The position numbers were made by a program, and so were the translations under genes. A model generated the notes under the pieces. That model ran no database searches. It was not told the origin of the DNA and worked only from the letters and a program-made list of their open reading frames with translations. A stretch of 64,000 bases of DNA, from positions 1,075,207-1,139,206 of the forward strand of contig NZ_LT593746.1 of the NCBI RefSeq assembly GCF_900089075.1, written 5' to 3'. The DNA comes from Vaginella massiliensis (GTDB lineage Bacteria > Bacteroidota > Bacteroidia > Flavobacteriales > Weeksellaceae). Below, piece after piece: positions 42,721-51,825 of this stretch. Numbering within the stretch: position 1 is the stretch's first letter; every line of letters starts with the position of its first letter.

Positions 42721-42728
42721 CAAATATA
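42721..42728 (-). promoter_or_regulatory. -7 box of the tRNA operon
   Basis: Minus strand TATATTTG, 10 nt before the tRNA-Gly(GCC) 5' end; CAAA blocks further right could supply the -33 TTTG. Confidence 0.6.
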
Positions 42729-42798
42729 AAAAATGTAATTCGACAAATGCAAATCTTTTTATCTAAAAATTTTGAATATTTTGCACTTCATTTTTTAA

Positions 42799-43647
42799 CT
42801 AATTGATAGGCATCAACATATCGGTCACTTCCTTCAATTTATTTTTTAGTTTGGTTCGATGTACAATCATATCAACGAAGCCTTTCTCTAATAAAAATTC
42901 TGATGTTTGGAATCCTTCTGGTAAATCTCGACCGATTGTTTCTTTGATTACACGAGGTCCGGCAAAGCCTATCAATGCTCCTGGTTCTGCCATAATGATG
43001 TCGCCAATAGAACCGAAAGATGCTGTAATCCCACCAAAAGATGGATTGGTGAGCAAGGTGATGTATGGAATTTTGTGTTCGGCAAGTTGAATTAATTTGG
43101 CTTCTACTTTGGCTAATTGCATTAGCGAAATTGCTGCTTCCATCATTCGGGCTCCACCAGATTGTGTGATGATGAGCAAAGGGGTTTTGTGCTTGATTGC
43201 ATAATCTACGGCACGTGCTATTTTCTCACCCATTACAGATCCCAACGAACCGCCAATGAATTTGAAATCCATACAACAAATCGTCATTTCTCGACCATGA
43301 ACCTTACCTACGGCTGTACGTATAGAGTCGTTCAGTCCGCTTTTGTTGCGCAAATCTTCAAGACGTTCTTTATACGGTTTGGTGTCTACCCAATTGAGTG
43401 GATCTTCGCTCAAAAGTTTAGCGTCTAGTTCTTTGTATTTTCCTTCGTCAAAAAGGATTTCGTAATATTCCTGACTTCCTATTTGCACATGATGATCGTC
43501 TTCTGGACTTACATAGGCATTTGCTTTCAGCTCTTCTGTTTCTATAATTTTGCCAGAAGGCGTTTTGTACCATAGTCCTTTGGGTACATCTTTTTTAGCT
43601 TCTGTTGGCGTTGTAATCTTTTTTTTACGTCTTATAAACCAAGCCAT
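42799..43647 (-). CDS. accD: acetyl-CoA carboxylase carboxyltransferase subunit beta
   Basis: 282 residues. With AccA it transfers the carboxyl group to acetyl-CoA, the first step of fatty-acid synthesis. The crotonase-like core has [37 protein letters not shown] and [14 protein letters not shown]. The N-terminal region aligns with the zinc ribbon of E. coli AccD, but the four cysteines are replaced (WYKTPSGK and VSPEDDHH), so no zinc can bind there in the usual way; flavobacterial AccD proteins share this. It follows fbaA by 24 bp in one operon. Confidence 0.94.
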   Translation of the reverse strand: MAWFIRRKKKITTPTEAKKDVPKGLWYKTPSGKIIETEELKANAYVSPEDDHHVQIGSQEYYEILFDEGKYKELDAKLLSEDPLNWVDTKPYKERLEDLRNKSGLNDSIRTAVGKVHGREMTICCMDFKFIGGSLGSVMGEKIARAVDYAIKHKTPLLIITQSGGARMMEAAISLMQLAKVEAKLIQLAEHKIPYITLLTNPSFGGITASFGSIGDIIMAEPGALIGFAGPRVIKETIGRDLPEGFQTSEFLLEKGFVDMIVHRTKLKNKLKEVTDMLMPIN

Positions 43648-43671
43648 ATATTTTGTGTTTGTAGGATTAGT

Positions 43672-44739
43672 TTAACCTAATCGATTAATATTATTTAAAT
43701 CTTCAAAAGCTTTGATTAATCGCTCTTTGAAAGAAACTTCTCCAGCTCTCAACCAAACTCTTGGGTCATAGAATTTTTTGTTTGGTTTGTCTGCCCCATC
43801 CGGATTTCCAATTTGCGATTGAAGATAGCCTGCATGTTGGTCGAAGTATTGACGCACGCCCTCCATAAACGCGAATTGCAAATCGGTATCGATGTTCATT
43901 TTGATCACGCCATAGCTGATTGCTTCTCTAATTTCTTCTAACGTTGAACCCGAACCTCCGTGGAAAACAAAGTTCACCGCTTTTTCGATTCCGTATTTTT
44001 CTTGAATGAATTTTTGTGAGTCGTCTAGAATTTTTGGGGTCAATACCACATTCCCAGGTTTGTAAACACCATGCACGTTACCAAAAGCTGCTGCAACCCA
44101 AAAATTATCGCTAACCTCTTTCAACGTATCGTAGACGTAAGCCACTTCTTCTGGTTGGGTGTATAGCAAAGCGTTGTCGACATTCGAGTTGTCTACTCCG
44201 TCTTCTTCACCACCAGTAATTCCCAACTCTACTTCGAGGGTCATGTTCATTTTAGTCATTCGCTCGAAATATTTTTTTGAGATTTCCATGTTTTCGGTCA
44301 GTGGTTCTTCAGACAAATCCAACATGTGCGAACTGTACAGTGTTTTTCCTGTTTTGCTGAAGTGTTCTTCGTTTGCTTTTAAAAGTCCATCGAACCACGG
44401 CAACAAATTTTTTGCACAATGATCGGTATGCAAAATAATGGTTGCGCCGTATGCTTCTGCCAATTCGTGAATGTGTTTTGCTCCAGCGACTGCCCCAGCA
44501 ATTGCTGCTCTTTGGTTGTCGTTGTTCAAGCCTTTACCAGCGTTGAAACTTGCTCCGCCGTTCGAAAACTGGATGATCAGTGGAGAGTTTACTTCAACTG
44601 CAGCTTCCATGGCTGCGTTTATCGTGTCGGAACCGGTAACGTTACAAGCGGGTAACGCGTATTGATTGGTTTTAGCGTCTTGTATTATTTCTGATACTAG
44701 TTCACCTGTAGCCACACCGGCAGGAAATTTTCTACTCAT
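43672..44739 (-). CDS. fbaA: fructose-bisphosphate aldolase, class II
   Basis: 355 residues from the ATG at 44739. Zinc-dependent cleavage of fructose 1,6-bisphosphate in glycolysis. Visible: AYGATIILHTDHCAKN with the zinc-binding His and catalytic Asp, the later zinc His in NFVFHGGSGST, and the phosphate-binding YGVIKMNIDTDLQ. A longer frame back to 44847 is rejected because a TATCTTTG -7 box lies at 44768-44761. It leads the fbaA-accD operon. Confidence 0.95.
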   Translation of the reverse strand: MSRKFPAGVATGELVSEIIQDAKTNQYALPACNVTGSDTINAAMEAAVEVNSPLIIQFSNGGASFNAGKGLNNDNQRAAIAGAVAGAKHIHELAEAYGATIILHTDHCAKNLLPWFDGLLKANEEHFSKTGKTLYSSHMLDLSEEPLTENMEISKKYFERMTKMNMTLEVELGITGGEEDGVDNSNVDNALLYTQPEEVAYVYDTLKEVSDNFWVAAAFGNVHGVYKPGNVVLTPKILDDSQKFIQEKYGIEKAVNFVFHGGSGSTLEEIREAISYGVIKMNIDTDLQFAFMEGVRQYFDQHAGYLQSQIGNPDGADKPNKKFYDPRVWLRAGEVSFKERLIKAFEDLNNINRLG

Positions 44740-44760
44740 CGAATTTGTTTTTTGATTAAA

Positions 44761-44768
44761 CAAAGATA
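44761..44768 (-). promoter_or_regulatory. -7 box of fbaA-accD
   Basis: Minus strand TATCTTTG, 21 nt before the fbaA ATG and in the gap after tamL. Confidence 0.6.
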
Positions 44769-44780
44769 GTAATCTATTCT

Positions 44781-47408
44781 TTAGAACGGATAATTTATCC
44801 CAAAATGTAAACGCGGTTTGTTGGTTTTGAAATCGACAAACTGCCATCTTTGGCCTTCGGGAAGCGAAGGATCGTGAAGTTTGAAGGCAACATCTAAACG
44901 CAAAATCGCAAAATTACCGATATGATAACGGGCTCCGATACCTGTACCAACACCTAACTGACTGAGGAATTTATCGAAATGAAACATGGTTTGCGGTCGT
45001 TCTTTGCTCGTCCCCCAAATATTACCAGCATCAATAAAATAAGCACCTTCTACGCTGCCAAAGAATCGTTTTCGGACTTCGATATTCATCAAAACCTTCA
45101 TACTTTCAAAAGATAAACTTTGGTTTTTTGAATTTGGAATTTTTGGCTGGTCGGCTGGCCCTAAAGTGAGCGGAGCCCAACCGCGAACATCGTTCGATCC
45201 ACCGGCAGAATAGCTTCGGATGAATGGGATGAATTTAGAATTACCGTAGGGTTGTGCAAATCCGAACATTGCTCTGGTAGCCAAAACGGTTGACGAATCG
45301 AGGTTCCATTTTTTTCGAACATCAACATCTACCTTCACAAATTGTGAATAGGGTATTTTGAAAACAGTTCCGACTTCATCTCCAAGTTCATCTTGCCCTT
45401 TCAAGAATCCGAAAGCCTTGTCCAAAGCGCCCAAGAGATTCCCAGCTAGTTCTAATCTTGTATTGATGAACCATGGATTTCGATTGGTGGCACGAGGGGC
45501 ATTTTCTTCGTTGAACGTAAATTGATAGATCATAGAGTTGATGAGGGCATCTTGCGAGATACTCGCTTTTCGATACATCAAATTTTCGAATAAAATAAAA
45601 TCTTCTGCCATACTCTGATCCATCCAATTTCGATAACCGAGATCGTTTTGTATAATATCACCCAATTCGTCGTAGGTAATCAGACCGTTTTCGAAATCGG
45701 ATTCGTAGGTATTATCGTAAAAGAAATAATTGCTTGCGTTCTGATTAAAAATTTCGCGGTCTAGCGTAAAAATTTCATAATAGCGGTGTTTGCTTCTGTT
45801 TCGGATGTATTCGGTATTGAAAATCGATAGCTTGTGTTGGAATTCGCGGTACGAAATGTCCATGTCGAACCCGAATGTATACGAGTTGCGATCCAAGCCA
45901 ACATTGCGTTGAATGCTCGTTCCCATTCGCAACACCGATTCTGCTGCGAAGCGTTTTGGCAAAATCTTTTCGGTATTGAAAGGCAGCGCCAAATAAGGCA
46001 TCCTCAAACGATTCTCCAACGAGATTTCGTACGCATTGAAAAATCCACTAGAATTAGCGGCAAATCCTTCTGTTACATTCCCCAAAGTTCCTTTGAAAGT
46101 GGTCTCGAGATTTTCACCGCCGCCAAAAAGATTTCTAGAGGTGAGGGTAACCCCGGGCGAAACGGCATAGTTGAGGTATTTTGCCCAATATCCTTCGAAA
46201 AAGACACTCAGATCGTATCGTTTTTTTGGAAAATAGGTGATGTAATAATTCAGGGCGGTATCGACGCGTTCTGGAATAAAACCTCGAAAATTCATGTTTT
46301 CTTTTTTCAAGATATTCCGTTTGGTTTGAGTTTCTTGACGCAAGCGATACAGCTGACCTTCTTCCAACACCATACCATCGGTAAAATATTTTGGACGATA
46401 GCGAGGTTTCTGCTCATAATACAACTCATATCCATTATACTCTCTCATAAATGGATAATTGCTAGGGTCGAAATTATCTGCCGTAACGGTGTTTTCTGAA
46501 TCTGGAAAGATTCTGATTTTGTTGATGGTAAATTGCCTGAATTGTTTCTGTTCTAGACTGTCGACGTTCACGATAGTGGTGTCTTTTATATAACGATCGA
46601 TGAACATAGTTACATCTAATCGTTTGTTGCTTTTCAGGGTGTCGGCCTCAAAATAAAGGTCTTCGCCAGTATTGTTGAAATCGTAGAAACCTCTATTTTT
46701 CAAATACTCTTCTATACGCGTTTTTTCATTTTCGAAATTGGTATAATTGTACTGATCTCCTGCAAAAATCTTCGACTGGTCGGCAATCGAGCTCACGTAC
46801 CGTTCGATCAGCGTATCTTTGATGTTGTGGGTGTAGGTCTCGATGTACGAAGGCTCGTTCAGCGTTATATTGTATTGGATTTGCGCTTTTTTGTTCGCTG
46901 AATCTAATTTGATGTCTGGGTCGACTTTTGAATCGAAAAAGCCTCGATCTTGTAAATAAATTTCAATATTGTTTGCCGAAAATTCCGTCTGCGACGTATC
47001 GAGAATTACGGGCGGTTCGCCTTTAGAAAACAAAAATCGTTGAAACCATTTGCTTTGTCCCACATATTCCTCCAATTCGTTGGCAATGAATAAGCTATCC
47101 AAGGTTTTTTTGTTCTGACGAGATTCTGGATAACTGTAATAAATCTCGAAAACTGTATCGAATTTAGGATCCGTCATGTTGTACATCTGCAAGCGCAATG
47201 GGAAACCTAATACCTTTGCATTGGGCTTTTGTTTCACATGCGATTTGAAATCGCTGTTGATATTCTTTTTGTTCTCTTTGTCGGTAATTACAAATTTGTT
47301 TTTAGTCAATAAATAGTCGCCATCTTGTACTTTTTTGGTGGTGTTACACGACCAAATGATTAAACCAACACTGAATAATAGTGATATATTTGTAGTGAAT
47401 TTACGCAT
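44781..47408 (-). CDS. tamL: TamL, lipoprotein TamA-like Omp85 protein
   Basis: 875 residues. The signal peptide ends in a lipobox with Cys21 (LIIWSC), so unlike TamA of Proteobacteria this is a lipid-anchored barrel, as in the Bacteroidota TamL group. POTRA-like modules fill about 25-420 (NNIEIYLQDRGFFDSKVD, IEEYLKNRGFYDFNN). The barrel includes YSAGGSNDVRGWAPLTLGP, the family RGW motif, and ends in HFGINYPF with terminal Phe. It is thought to work with an inner-membrane TamB in outer-membrane assembly; tamB is not in this window. It is divergent from the SpoU gene, with only 6 bp between the ATGs. Confidence 0.9.
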   Translation of the reverse strand: MRKFTTNISLLFSVGLIIWSCNTTKKVQDGDYLLTKNKFVITDKENKKNINSDFKSHVKQKPNAKVLGFPLRLQMYNMTDPKFDTVFEIYYSYPESRQNKKTLDSLFIANELEEYVGQSKWFQRFLFSKGEPPVILDTSQTEFSANNIEIYLQDRGFFDSKVDPDIKLDSANKKAQIQYNITLNEPSYIETYTHNIKDTLIERYVSSIADQSKIFAGDQYNYTNFENEKTRIEEYLKNRGFYDFNNTGEDLYFEADTLKSNKRLDVTMFIDRYIKDTTIVNVDSLEQKQFRQFTINKIRIFPDSENTVTADNFDPSNYPFMREYNGYELYYEQKPRYRPKYFTDGMVLEEGQLYRLRQETQTKRNILKKENMNFRGFIPERVDTALNYYITYFPKKRYDLSVFFEGYWAKYLNYAVSPGVTLTSRNLFGGGENLETTFKGTLGNVTEGFAANSSGFFNAYEISLENRLRMPYLALPFNTEKILPKRFAAESVLRMGTSIQRNVGLDRNSYTFGFDMDISYREFQHKLSIFNTEYIRNRSKHRYYEIFTLDREIFNQNASNYFFYDNTYESDFENGLITYDELGDIIQNDLGYRNWMDQSMAEDFILFENLMYRKASISQDALINSMIYQFTFNEENAPRATNRNPWFINTRLELAGNLLGALDKAFGFLKGQDELGDEVGTVFKIPYSQFVKVDVDVRKKWNLDSSTVLATRAMFGFAQPYGNSKFIPFIRSYSAGGSNDVRGWAPLTLGPADQPKIPNSKNQSLSFESMKVLMNIEVRKRFFGSVEGAYFIDAGNIWGTSKERPQTMFHFDKFLSQLGVGTGIGARYHIGNFAILRLDVAFKLHDPSLPEGQRWQFVDFKTNKPRLHFGINYPF
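47385..47392 (+). promoter_or_regulatory. -7 box of the SpoU gene, inside tamL
   Basis: TATATTTG, 22 nt before the ATG at 47415; it lies within the first codons of tamL on the other strand. Confidence 0.55.
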
Positions 47409-47414
47409 GAGTAT

Positions 47415-48149
47415 ATGTTAACTAAAAACGCTATTAAGATAATTACTTCTTTGGGTTCTAAAAAAATTAGACAAAAATATAATTTGTTTGTGGTAGAAGG
47501 TGTTAAAAATGTAAAAGAAGTTCTAAAAAGTCCTATAAAAATCCAAGATCTCTATACCACCAACCCAAATTTCGAGTCAGAAGGGGTAGCGAATATTTAT
47601 CATATAAGCGAAGCCGAGCTGAAGAAAATTAGTTTTTTGACCTCGCCAAACGAAGTGTTAGCAGTTTGTCGCATTCCAAGTTTTGATGCGTCAATGTCCT
47701 ACGAAGGACTCAAAATAATGCTCGATACAGTAAACGATCCAGGGAATTTGGGCACCATCATTCGGTTGGCAGATTGGTTTGGTGTTTCCGAAATTATTTG
47801 TTCCAAAGAAACCGTTGACCTATACAACCCAAAAGTCATCATGTCTACCATGGGTTCTTTTACACGCGTCAAATTGTGCTATACCGATTTGTCGACTTAT
47901 CTAAAAGATTATCCCTATCCGGTTTTGGGAACTTTCATGGAGGGCGAATCGATTTATGCGTACGATTTTCCAGAAGATGTAATGATTTTGATGGGCAACG
48001 AAGCCAACGGAATTTCTGAAGGGTTGATGACGGATATCGACCATAAAATTGGCATTCCTTCTTTTGGGCAATCGACCGAAAGTCTAAATGTTGCCATGGC
48101 AACCAGCATTGTTTTGGGAGAGATTTTTTCACAGAAATGTAGAAAATAG
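47415..48149 (+). CDS. TrmH/SpoU-family RNA 2'-O-methyltransferase
   Basis: 244 residues. The N-terminal substrate-binding part (SLGSKKIRQKYNLFVVEGVK) precedes the trefoil-knot SPOUT domain with its three motifs: NDPGNLGTIIRLADWFG, MGNEANGIS and IPSFGQSTESLNVAMATSIV. It uses S-adenosylmethionine to methylate ribose in rRNA or tRNA; which nucleotide cannot be told. The gene begins 6 bp from the divergent tamL ATG. Confidence 0.92.
   Translation: MLTKNAIKIITSLGSKKIRQKYNLFVVEGVKNVKEVLKSPIKIQDLYTTNPNFESEGVANIYHISEAELKKISFLTSPNEVLAVCRIPSFDASMSYEGLKIMLDTVNDPGNLGTIIRLADWFGVSEIICSKETVDLYNPKVIMSTMGSFTRVKLCYTDLSTYLKDYPYPVLGTFMEGESIYAYDFPEDVMILMGNEANGISEGLMTDIDHKIGIPSFGQSTESLNVAMATSIVLGEIFSQKCRK
47472..47479 (-). 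promoter_or_regulatory. -7 box of tamL, inside the SpoU gene
   Basis: Minus strand TATTTTTG, 63 nt before the tamL ATG and within the SpoU coding region. Confidence 0.45.
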
Positions 48150-48205
48150 AGTGTTATAATTTTCTTAAAGTGCCTTTTCTCAGCTTGTTTTTAGCCGAAT
48201 CCTTT

Positions 48206-48213
48206 TAGTTTTG
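48206..48213 (+). promoter_or_regulatory. -7 box of the serine hydrolase gene
   Basis: TAGTTTTG, 24 nt before the ATG at 48238; it excludes the in-frame TTG at 48211. Confidence 0.5.
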
Positions 48214-48237
48214 TATCCTGGGCTGAGTCAAGTAAAC

Positions 48238-49509
48238 ATGAAAAATTTTTTAATTACCTTAATCCTAATCACCTTCGCCACTATTTTTTATCAATGCAAA
48301 AAGCAAGAAGAAAATCAGCTTGTAACGCAAGAAAACACCGAACCTCGTTTCGATTCGATCAATTGGTTCGAAGCAGCAAAATTCAAATCCATATCCTCAA
48401 AAGATCTGAGCTTTTATCGGCAAAGCATACAAGCTTTTTATGACGAAAATTGGGCGTCGCAACCAGTAAGTGCAGGATTGTTGGTTGCGAAAGACGGAAA
48501 AATAATTTTTGAACGTTATAGCGGATATGCCGATGTAGAACGAGGCGATACGCTTACAGAACAGACGCCCTTGCATATTGCATCGGTCTCGAAAGTGATG
48601 ACTTCCTTGGTGATTTTGAAGTTGGTAGAACACGAGCGACTGGCGCTCGATCAGACTGTGAAATCGATCTTGCCCAGTTTTCCTTATCCCGATATTACGG
48701 TCAGGCATTTGCTCAATCATCGCAGCGGTTTACCAAATTATTATAATGTAATCGACGAGTTGAAATTAGGCGAATTTCGTGCTACTCAAATTTCCAACGA
48801 CGATGTGTTGAGGTTGTTTGCAGAGCATGATGTTCCTCAACTTTCTCCAACCAATACCAAGTTTTCGTACTCGAATACCAATTTTGCCCTGTTGGCACTT
48901 GTGATCGAAAAACTCACCCAAAAATCATATCCAGAAGCGATGGATTATATGCTTTTCAAACCATTGGGGATGAGTCAGACCTTTGTTTTTGAGTTTGATA
49001 AGCATCAAAATTTTGTCTCTTCATCGTACGGATTTGGAGGTAAAAAATGGGAATGGGACCACTTAGATAAAGTCTATGGTGATAAAAATATTTATTCGAC
49101 TCCTCGCGATATTTATCGAATGGATTATGCCATGTATTCTGATAAATTTTTGCCCAAAAAATTATTGAAAGAAGCCTTTTCGGGTTACAGCTACGAGTCT
49201 AAAGGCGTAAAAAATTATGGGTTAGGTTTTCGTATGATGGAGTACGATAACGGAAACAAATTTCTCTATCACAACGGTTGGTGGCACGGGAATTACAGTG
49301 TGTATGTGCACGATCCGAAGCATCATGTTGCGATTATTGCACTGGGGAATCGCCAGAACCGGAAAATCTATGATGCCTTTTCTTTGGTGTCTATTTTTAG
49401 TGACGATTATCCGATTTCGATGAAAATCAAAGATTCGGTTACGGTTGCATCCAAAATCAAACAAAAAGAGCAACGAGATAGTTTGATTACCAACAAAAAA
49501 GTCCAGTAA
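48238..49509 (+). CDS. lipoprotein serine hydrolase, class C beta-lactamase family
   Basis: 423 residues. The lipobox ends at Cys20 (ATIFYQC). Catalytic motifs of the PF00144 family: SVSK (SxxK, in LHIASVSKVMTSLVIL) with the nucleophile Ser, and YSN (in TKFSYSNTNFALLAL). HNGWWHGNYS near the C-terminus probably supplies the third motif in place of KTG. Such proteins include D-Ala-D-Ala peptidases, esterases and AmpC enzymes; a plain esterase or peptidase is more likely than resistance. The start is set by the upstream -7 box and the signal peptide. Confidence 0.88.
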   Translation: MKNFLITLILITFATIFYQCKKQEENQLVTQENTEPRFDSINWFEAAKFKSISSKDLSFYRQSIQAFYDENWASQPVSAGLLVAKDGKIIFERYSGYADVERGDTLTEQTPLHIASVSKVMTSLVILKLVEHERLALDQTVKSILPSFPYPDITVRHLLNHRSGLPNYYNVIDELKLGEFRATQISNDDVLRLFAEHDVPQLSPTNTKFSYSNTNFALLALVIEKLTQKSYPEAMDYMLFKPLGMSQTFVFEFDKHQNFVSSSYGFGGKKWEWDHLDKVYGDKNIYSTPRDIYRMDYAMYSDKFLPKKLLKEAFSGYSYESKGVKNYGLGFRMMEYDNGNKFLYHNGWWHGNYSVYVHDPKHHVAIIALGNRQNRKIYDAFSLVSIFSDDYPISMKIKDSVTVASKIKQKEQRDSLITNKKVQ

Positions 49510-49521
49510 TTGCTGGACTTT
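49498..49521 (+). terminator. short hairpin at the end of the serine hydrolase gene
   Basis: aaagtccag (49498-49506) pairs with ctggacttt (49513-49521); the stop codon is in the loop, and only a weak T tract follows. Confidence 0.5.
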
Positions 49522-49563
49522 CTCTGATGTTTTATGCTCGAATAGTGAGGTTTGTGCCCGATT

Positions 49564-50262
49564 TTAAATCTCTTGAATCAACAATCGGAAGCCTTCACCA
49601 TGAATGTTTACAATTTCTACATTTGGGTCTTTCTTCAAATATTTGCGTAGTTTGGCAATGTAAACGTCCATGCTTCGCGAGGTAAAATAATTATCGTCGT
49701 GCCAAATGCGGGTAAGTGCAATTTCGCGCGGCATCAAATCATTTTTGTAGATGGCCAACAATCGCAACAATTCATTCTCTTTTGGCGATAGTTTTTGCGA
49801 TTTCCCATCAAAGGTTAATTGTCTTAACTTCGCATTGAAATGGAATTTCCCAATCTGGAACTCCTCTTGTTCGAATTTTTCTTCTTCGCCAAAGTTGCGT
49901 TGCAACACGGCTTTTATTTTGTACAACAAAACTTCAGAATCAAAAGGTTTCAAAACATAATCGTCAGCTCCAATTTTGTATCCACTCAACACGTCTTCTC
50001 GCATATTTTTAGCGGTCAAGAAGATCAACGGTTGGTCTGGCTTCAGTTGTTTTATTTCTTTCCCCAGGGTAAAACCGTCTTTTTTAGGCATCATGACATC
50101 CAAAATACAGAGGTCGTATTCCCCTTCTTTGAATTTTTCTAAGCCGTCTTCACCGTCTATTGCATGCGTTACATCGAAGTCGTTTATCAATAAATAGTCT
50201 TTCAAGACGCTTCCAAAACTTGGGTCGTCTTCAACTAATAAAAGTCTTTGTTTTTCGCTCAT
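49564..50262 (-). CDS. rprY: OmpR-family response regulator (RprY-like)
   Basis: 232 residues from the ATG at 50262. Receiver domain about 5-120 with acidic pocket LVEDDP, phosphoacceptor Asp55 (CILDVMMPKKDG) and conserved Thr and Lys in FLTAKN. Winged-helix DNA-binding domain about 135-230 (LSPKENELLRLLAIY, SRSMDVYIAKLRKYL). It follows its kinase by 2 bp. The pair resembles RprX/RprY of Bacteroides; the name is by similarity. Target genes are unknown. Confidence 0.9.
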   Translation of the reverse strand: MSEKQRLLLVEDDPSFGSVLKDYLLINDFDVTHAIDGEDGLEKFKEGEYDLCILDVMMPKKDGFTLGKEIKQLKPDQPLIFLTAKNMREDVLSGYKIGADDYVLKPFDSEVLLYKIKAVLQRNFGEEEKFEQEEFQIGKFHFNAKLRQLTFDGKSQKLSPKENELLRLLAIYKNDLMPREIALTRIWHDDNYFTSRSMDVYIAKLRKYLKKDPNVEIVNIHGEGFRLLIQEI

Positions 50263-50264
50263 CT

Positions 50265-51821
50265 TTATTTTTTTAAAGGTAGTTTGACATAAAATGTACT
50301 TCCTTCTCCCAGTTTGCTTTCTGCCCAAACGTTGCCCTGATGAAGTTCAACGATTTTCTTCACATAAGCCAATCCTAGACCGTGTCCTTTCACATTATGT
50401 ACATTTCCAGTTTCTTCTCTATAGAATTTTTCAAATATTTTTTTCAATACGCTAGGCGACATTCCCATCCCTTTATCTTTCACTTCTAGCACAAAATTAT
50501 CACCTTGGTTATAGGTTTTGATAGAAATTTCTGGTCTATCTATCGAATATTTTCTAGCATTATCTAGAATGTTGATGATGATATTTTCTAGATGAAAAGC
50601 GTCTCCATGAACGATTGTTCTATCTGCTTGGTATGTTTCAAAAATTGTACCACTCCGCTCAGATACAATAAATCGTATGGGTTCCAACGCTTTTTCGATA
50701 ATGCTATCCATTTCAACATCTTGCAGGTTCATATCCATTTGATTTCGCTCTAGTTTCGACATTCTCAAAACCATTTCGACATGCGAATTCATTCGTTTGT
50801 TTTCTTGCTTTATCAGGTCGGCGTAGTATTTAACTTTTTCGGGATCGGTGGTCACTTTTTCGTTTTTCAAGGCGTCCGACGCAATGTTGATCGTCGCAAT
50901 CGGAGTCTTGAATTCGTGCGTCATATTGTTGATAAAATCGGTTTTGATTTCTGAGATATTTCGTTGCAATTGCATATAATAGATTGCCAAAGAGAACACC
51001 GATATGATGATGATGGTCAAGATAAAGGTGAGGGCAAGAATCGGAACCGAAGAACCTAAAATAGCAATATTTTGCTGCGGAAAATAAACATTGAAATAAA
51101 AAGCCGGATGTTCATCTTTGTCATAAAACAACGGGATAGAGAAACGCGTATTCTCGTTTCTGAAGTTTTTTGATCTGATGTTGGTCAGCGCAGAATCTCC
51201 TTTCAGGATTCCGATTTCGGGCGTGGTATGAATTCCACGATTTTTCAATTCTTTTTTGAAAATAGAATCGATCAGTTCGATCGAAATACGCTTATCAATA
51301 GGTTTCGAGCCTGCATCCAATCTAGCAAAACGCTCGATAGAGTAGGTCGAGTTTTTGAATGCTTCTTCGTAGTTGAGGCTCAGCGGCGTGATGCCCAAAC
51401 CTTGTGCCGAAGAGTCTTTGGGTATTTTTATCAAACTTTCTTGTTTGTATACATCGGCTTTGGTGATGCTGTCGTTGTATTCGCCCGAAATTGGGACTTC
51501 GGTTTTGTCTAAGATATATCGGGTAAACAAGACGTAAGTTACATCAACAGAATCTTTTATAGCCTGTGTCGAAACCACTTCGGGTTTGTTTTTATTGGCT
51601 TCGAAATCTTGTTGTACATTGGCAAATTGTTGATAATAAGTGTTGAGCTCGTTTTTGTTGATTTTATCTGCCGTATTGTTCATGGCCTGATAAACGCTGG
51701 TATTGAAATTCTCTTTGCTCGAGTCGAAGGTCAATTTCAACCAATAAAATTGGATGATCATCAACCCGATGAGGGCAACACTCATCACACTTATCAATAC
51801 TTTGTAGAATCCTTTTTTCAT
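50265..51821 (-). CDS. rprX: sensor histidine kinase (RprX-like)
   Basis: 518 residues. Two membrane helices (about 8-29 and 258-282) enclose a periplasmic sensor of about 225 residues with no recognised domain. The H box is FINNMTHEFKTPIATI with the phosphorylated His. The ATPase part has NILDNARKYS (N box), VKDKGMGMS (G1) and GHGLGLAYVK (G2). No HAMP domain is evident. Encoded between coaE (4 bp upstream) and the response regulator (2 bp downstream) as one operon. Confidence 0.92.
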   Translation of the reverse strand: MKKGFYKVLISVMSVALIGLMIIQFYWLKLTFDSSKENFNTSVYQAMNNTADKINKNELNTYYQQFANVQQDFEANKNKPEVVSTQAIKDSVDVTYVLFTRYILDKTEVPISGEYNDSITKADVYKQESLIKIPKDSSAQGLGITPLSLNYEEAFKNSTYSIERFARLDAGSKPIDKRISIELIDSIFKKELKNRGIHTTPEIGILKGDSALTNIRSKNFRNENTRFSIPLFYDKDEHPAFYFNVYFPQQNIAILGSSVPILALTFILTIIIISVFSLAIYYMQLQRNISEIKTDFINNMTHEFKTPIATINIASDALKNEKVTTDPEKVKYYADLIKQENKRMNSHVEMVLRMSKLERNQMDMNLQDVEMDSIIEKALEPIRFIVSERSGTIFETYQADRTIVHGDAFHLENIIINILDNARKYSIDRPEISIKTYNQGDNFVLEVKDKGMGMSPSVLKKIFEKFYREETGNVHNVKGHGLGLAYVKKIVELHQGNVWAESKLGEGSTFYVKLPLKK

Positions 51822-51825
51822 GCAG

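Noticed and set aside
44740-44847. 36-residue N-terminal extension of fructose-bisphosphate aldolase
   Set aside because: It overlaps tamL and the -7 box at 44768-44761; the canonical N-terminus starts at 44739.
45834-46499. 221-codon open frame on the plus strand
   Set aside because: It is the antisense of the tamL barrel region; no family features.
48238-49509. Antibiotic-resistance beta-lactamase
   Set aside because: The family fold and SxxK/YxN motifs are present, but the protein is a lipoprotein without a clear KTG motif and resembles general serine hydrolases.
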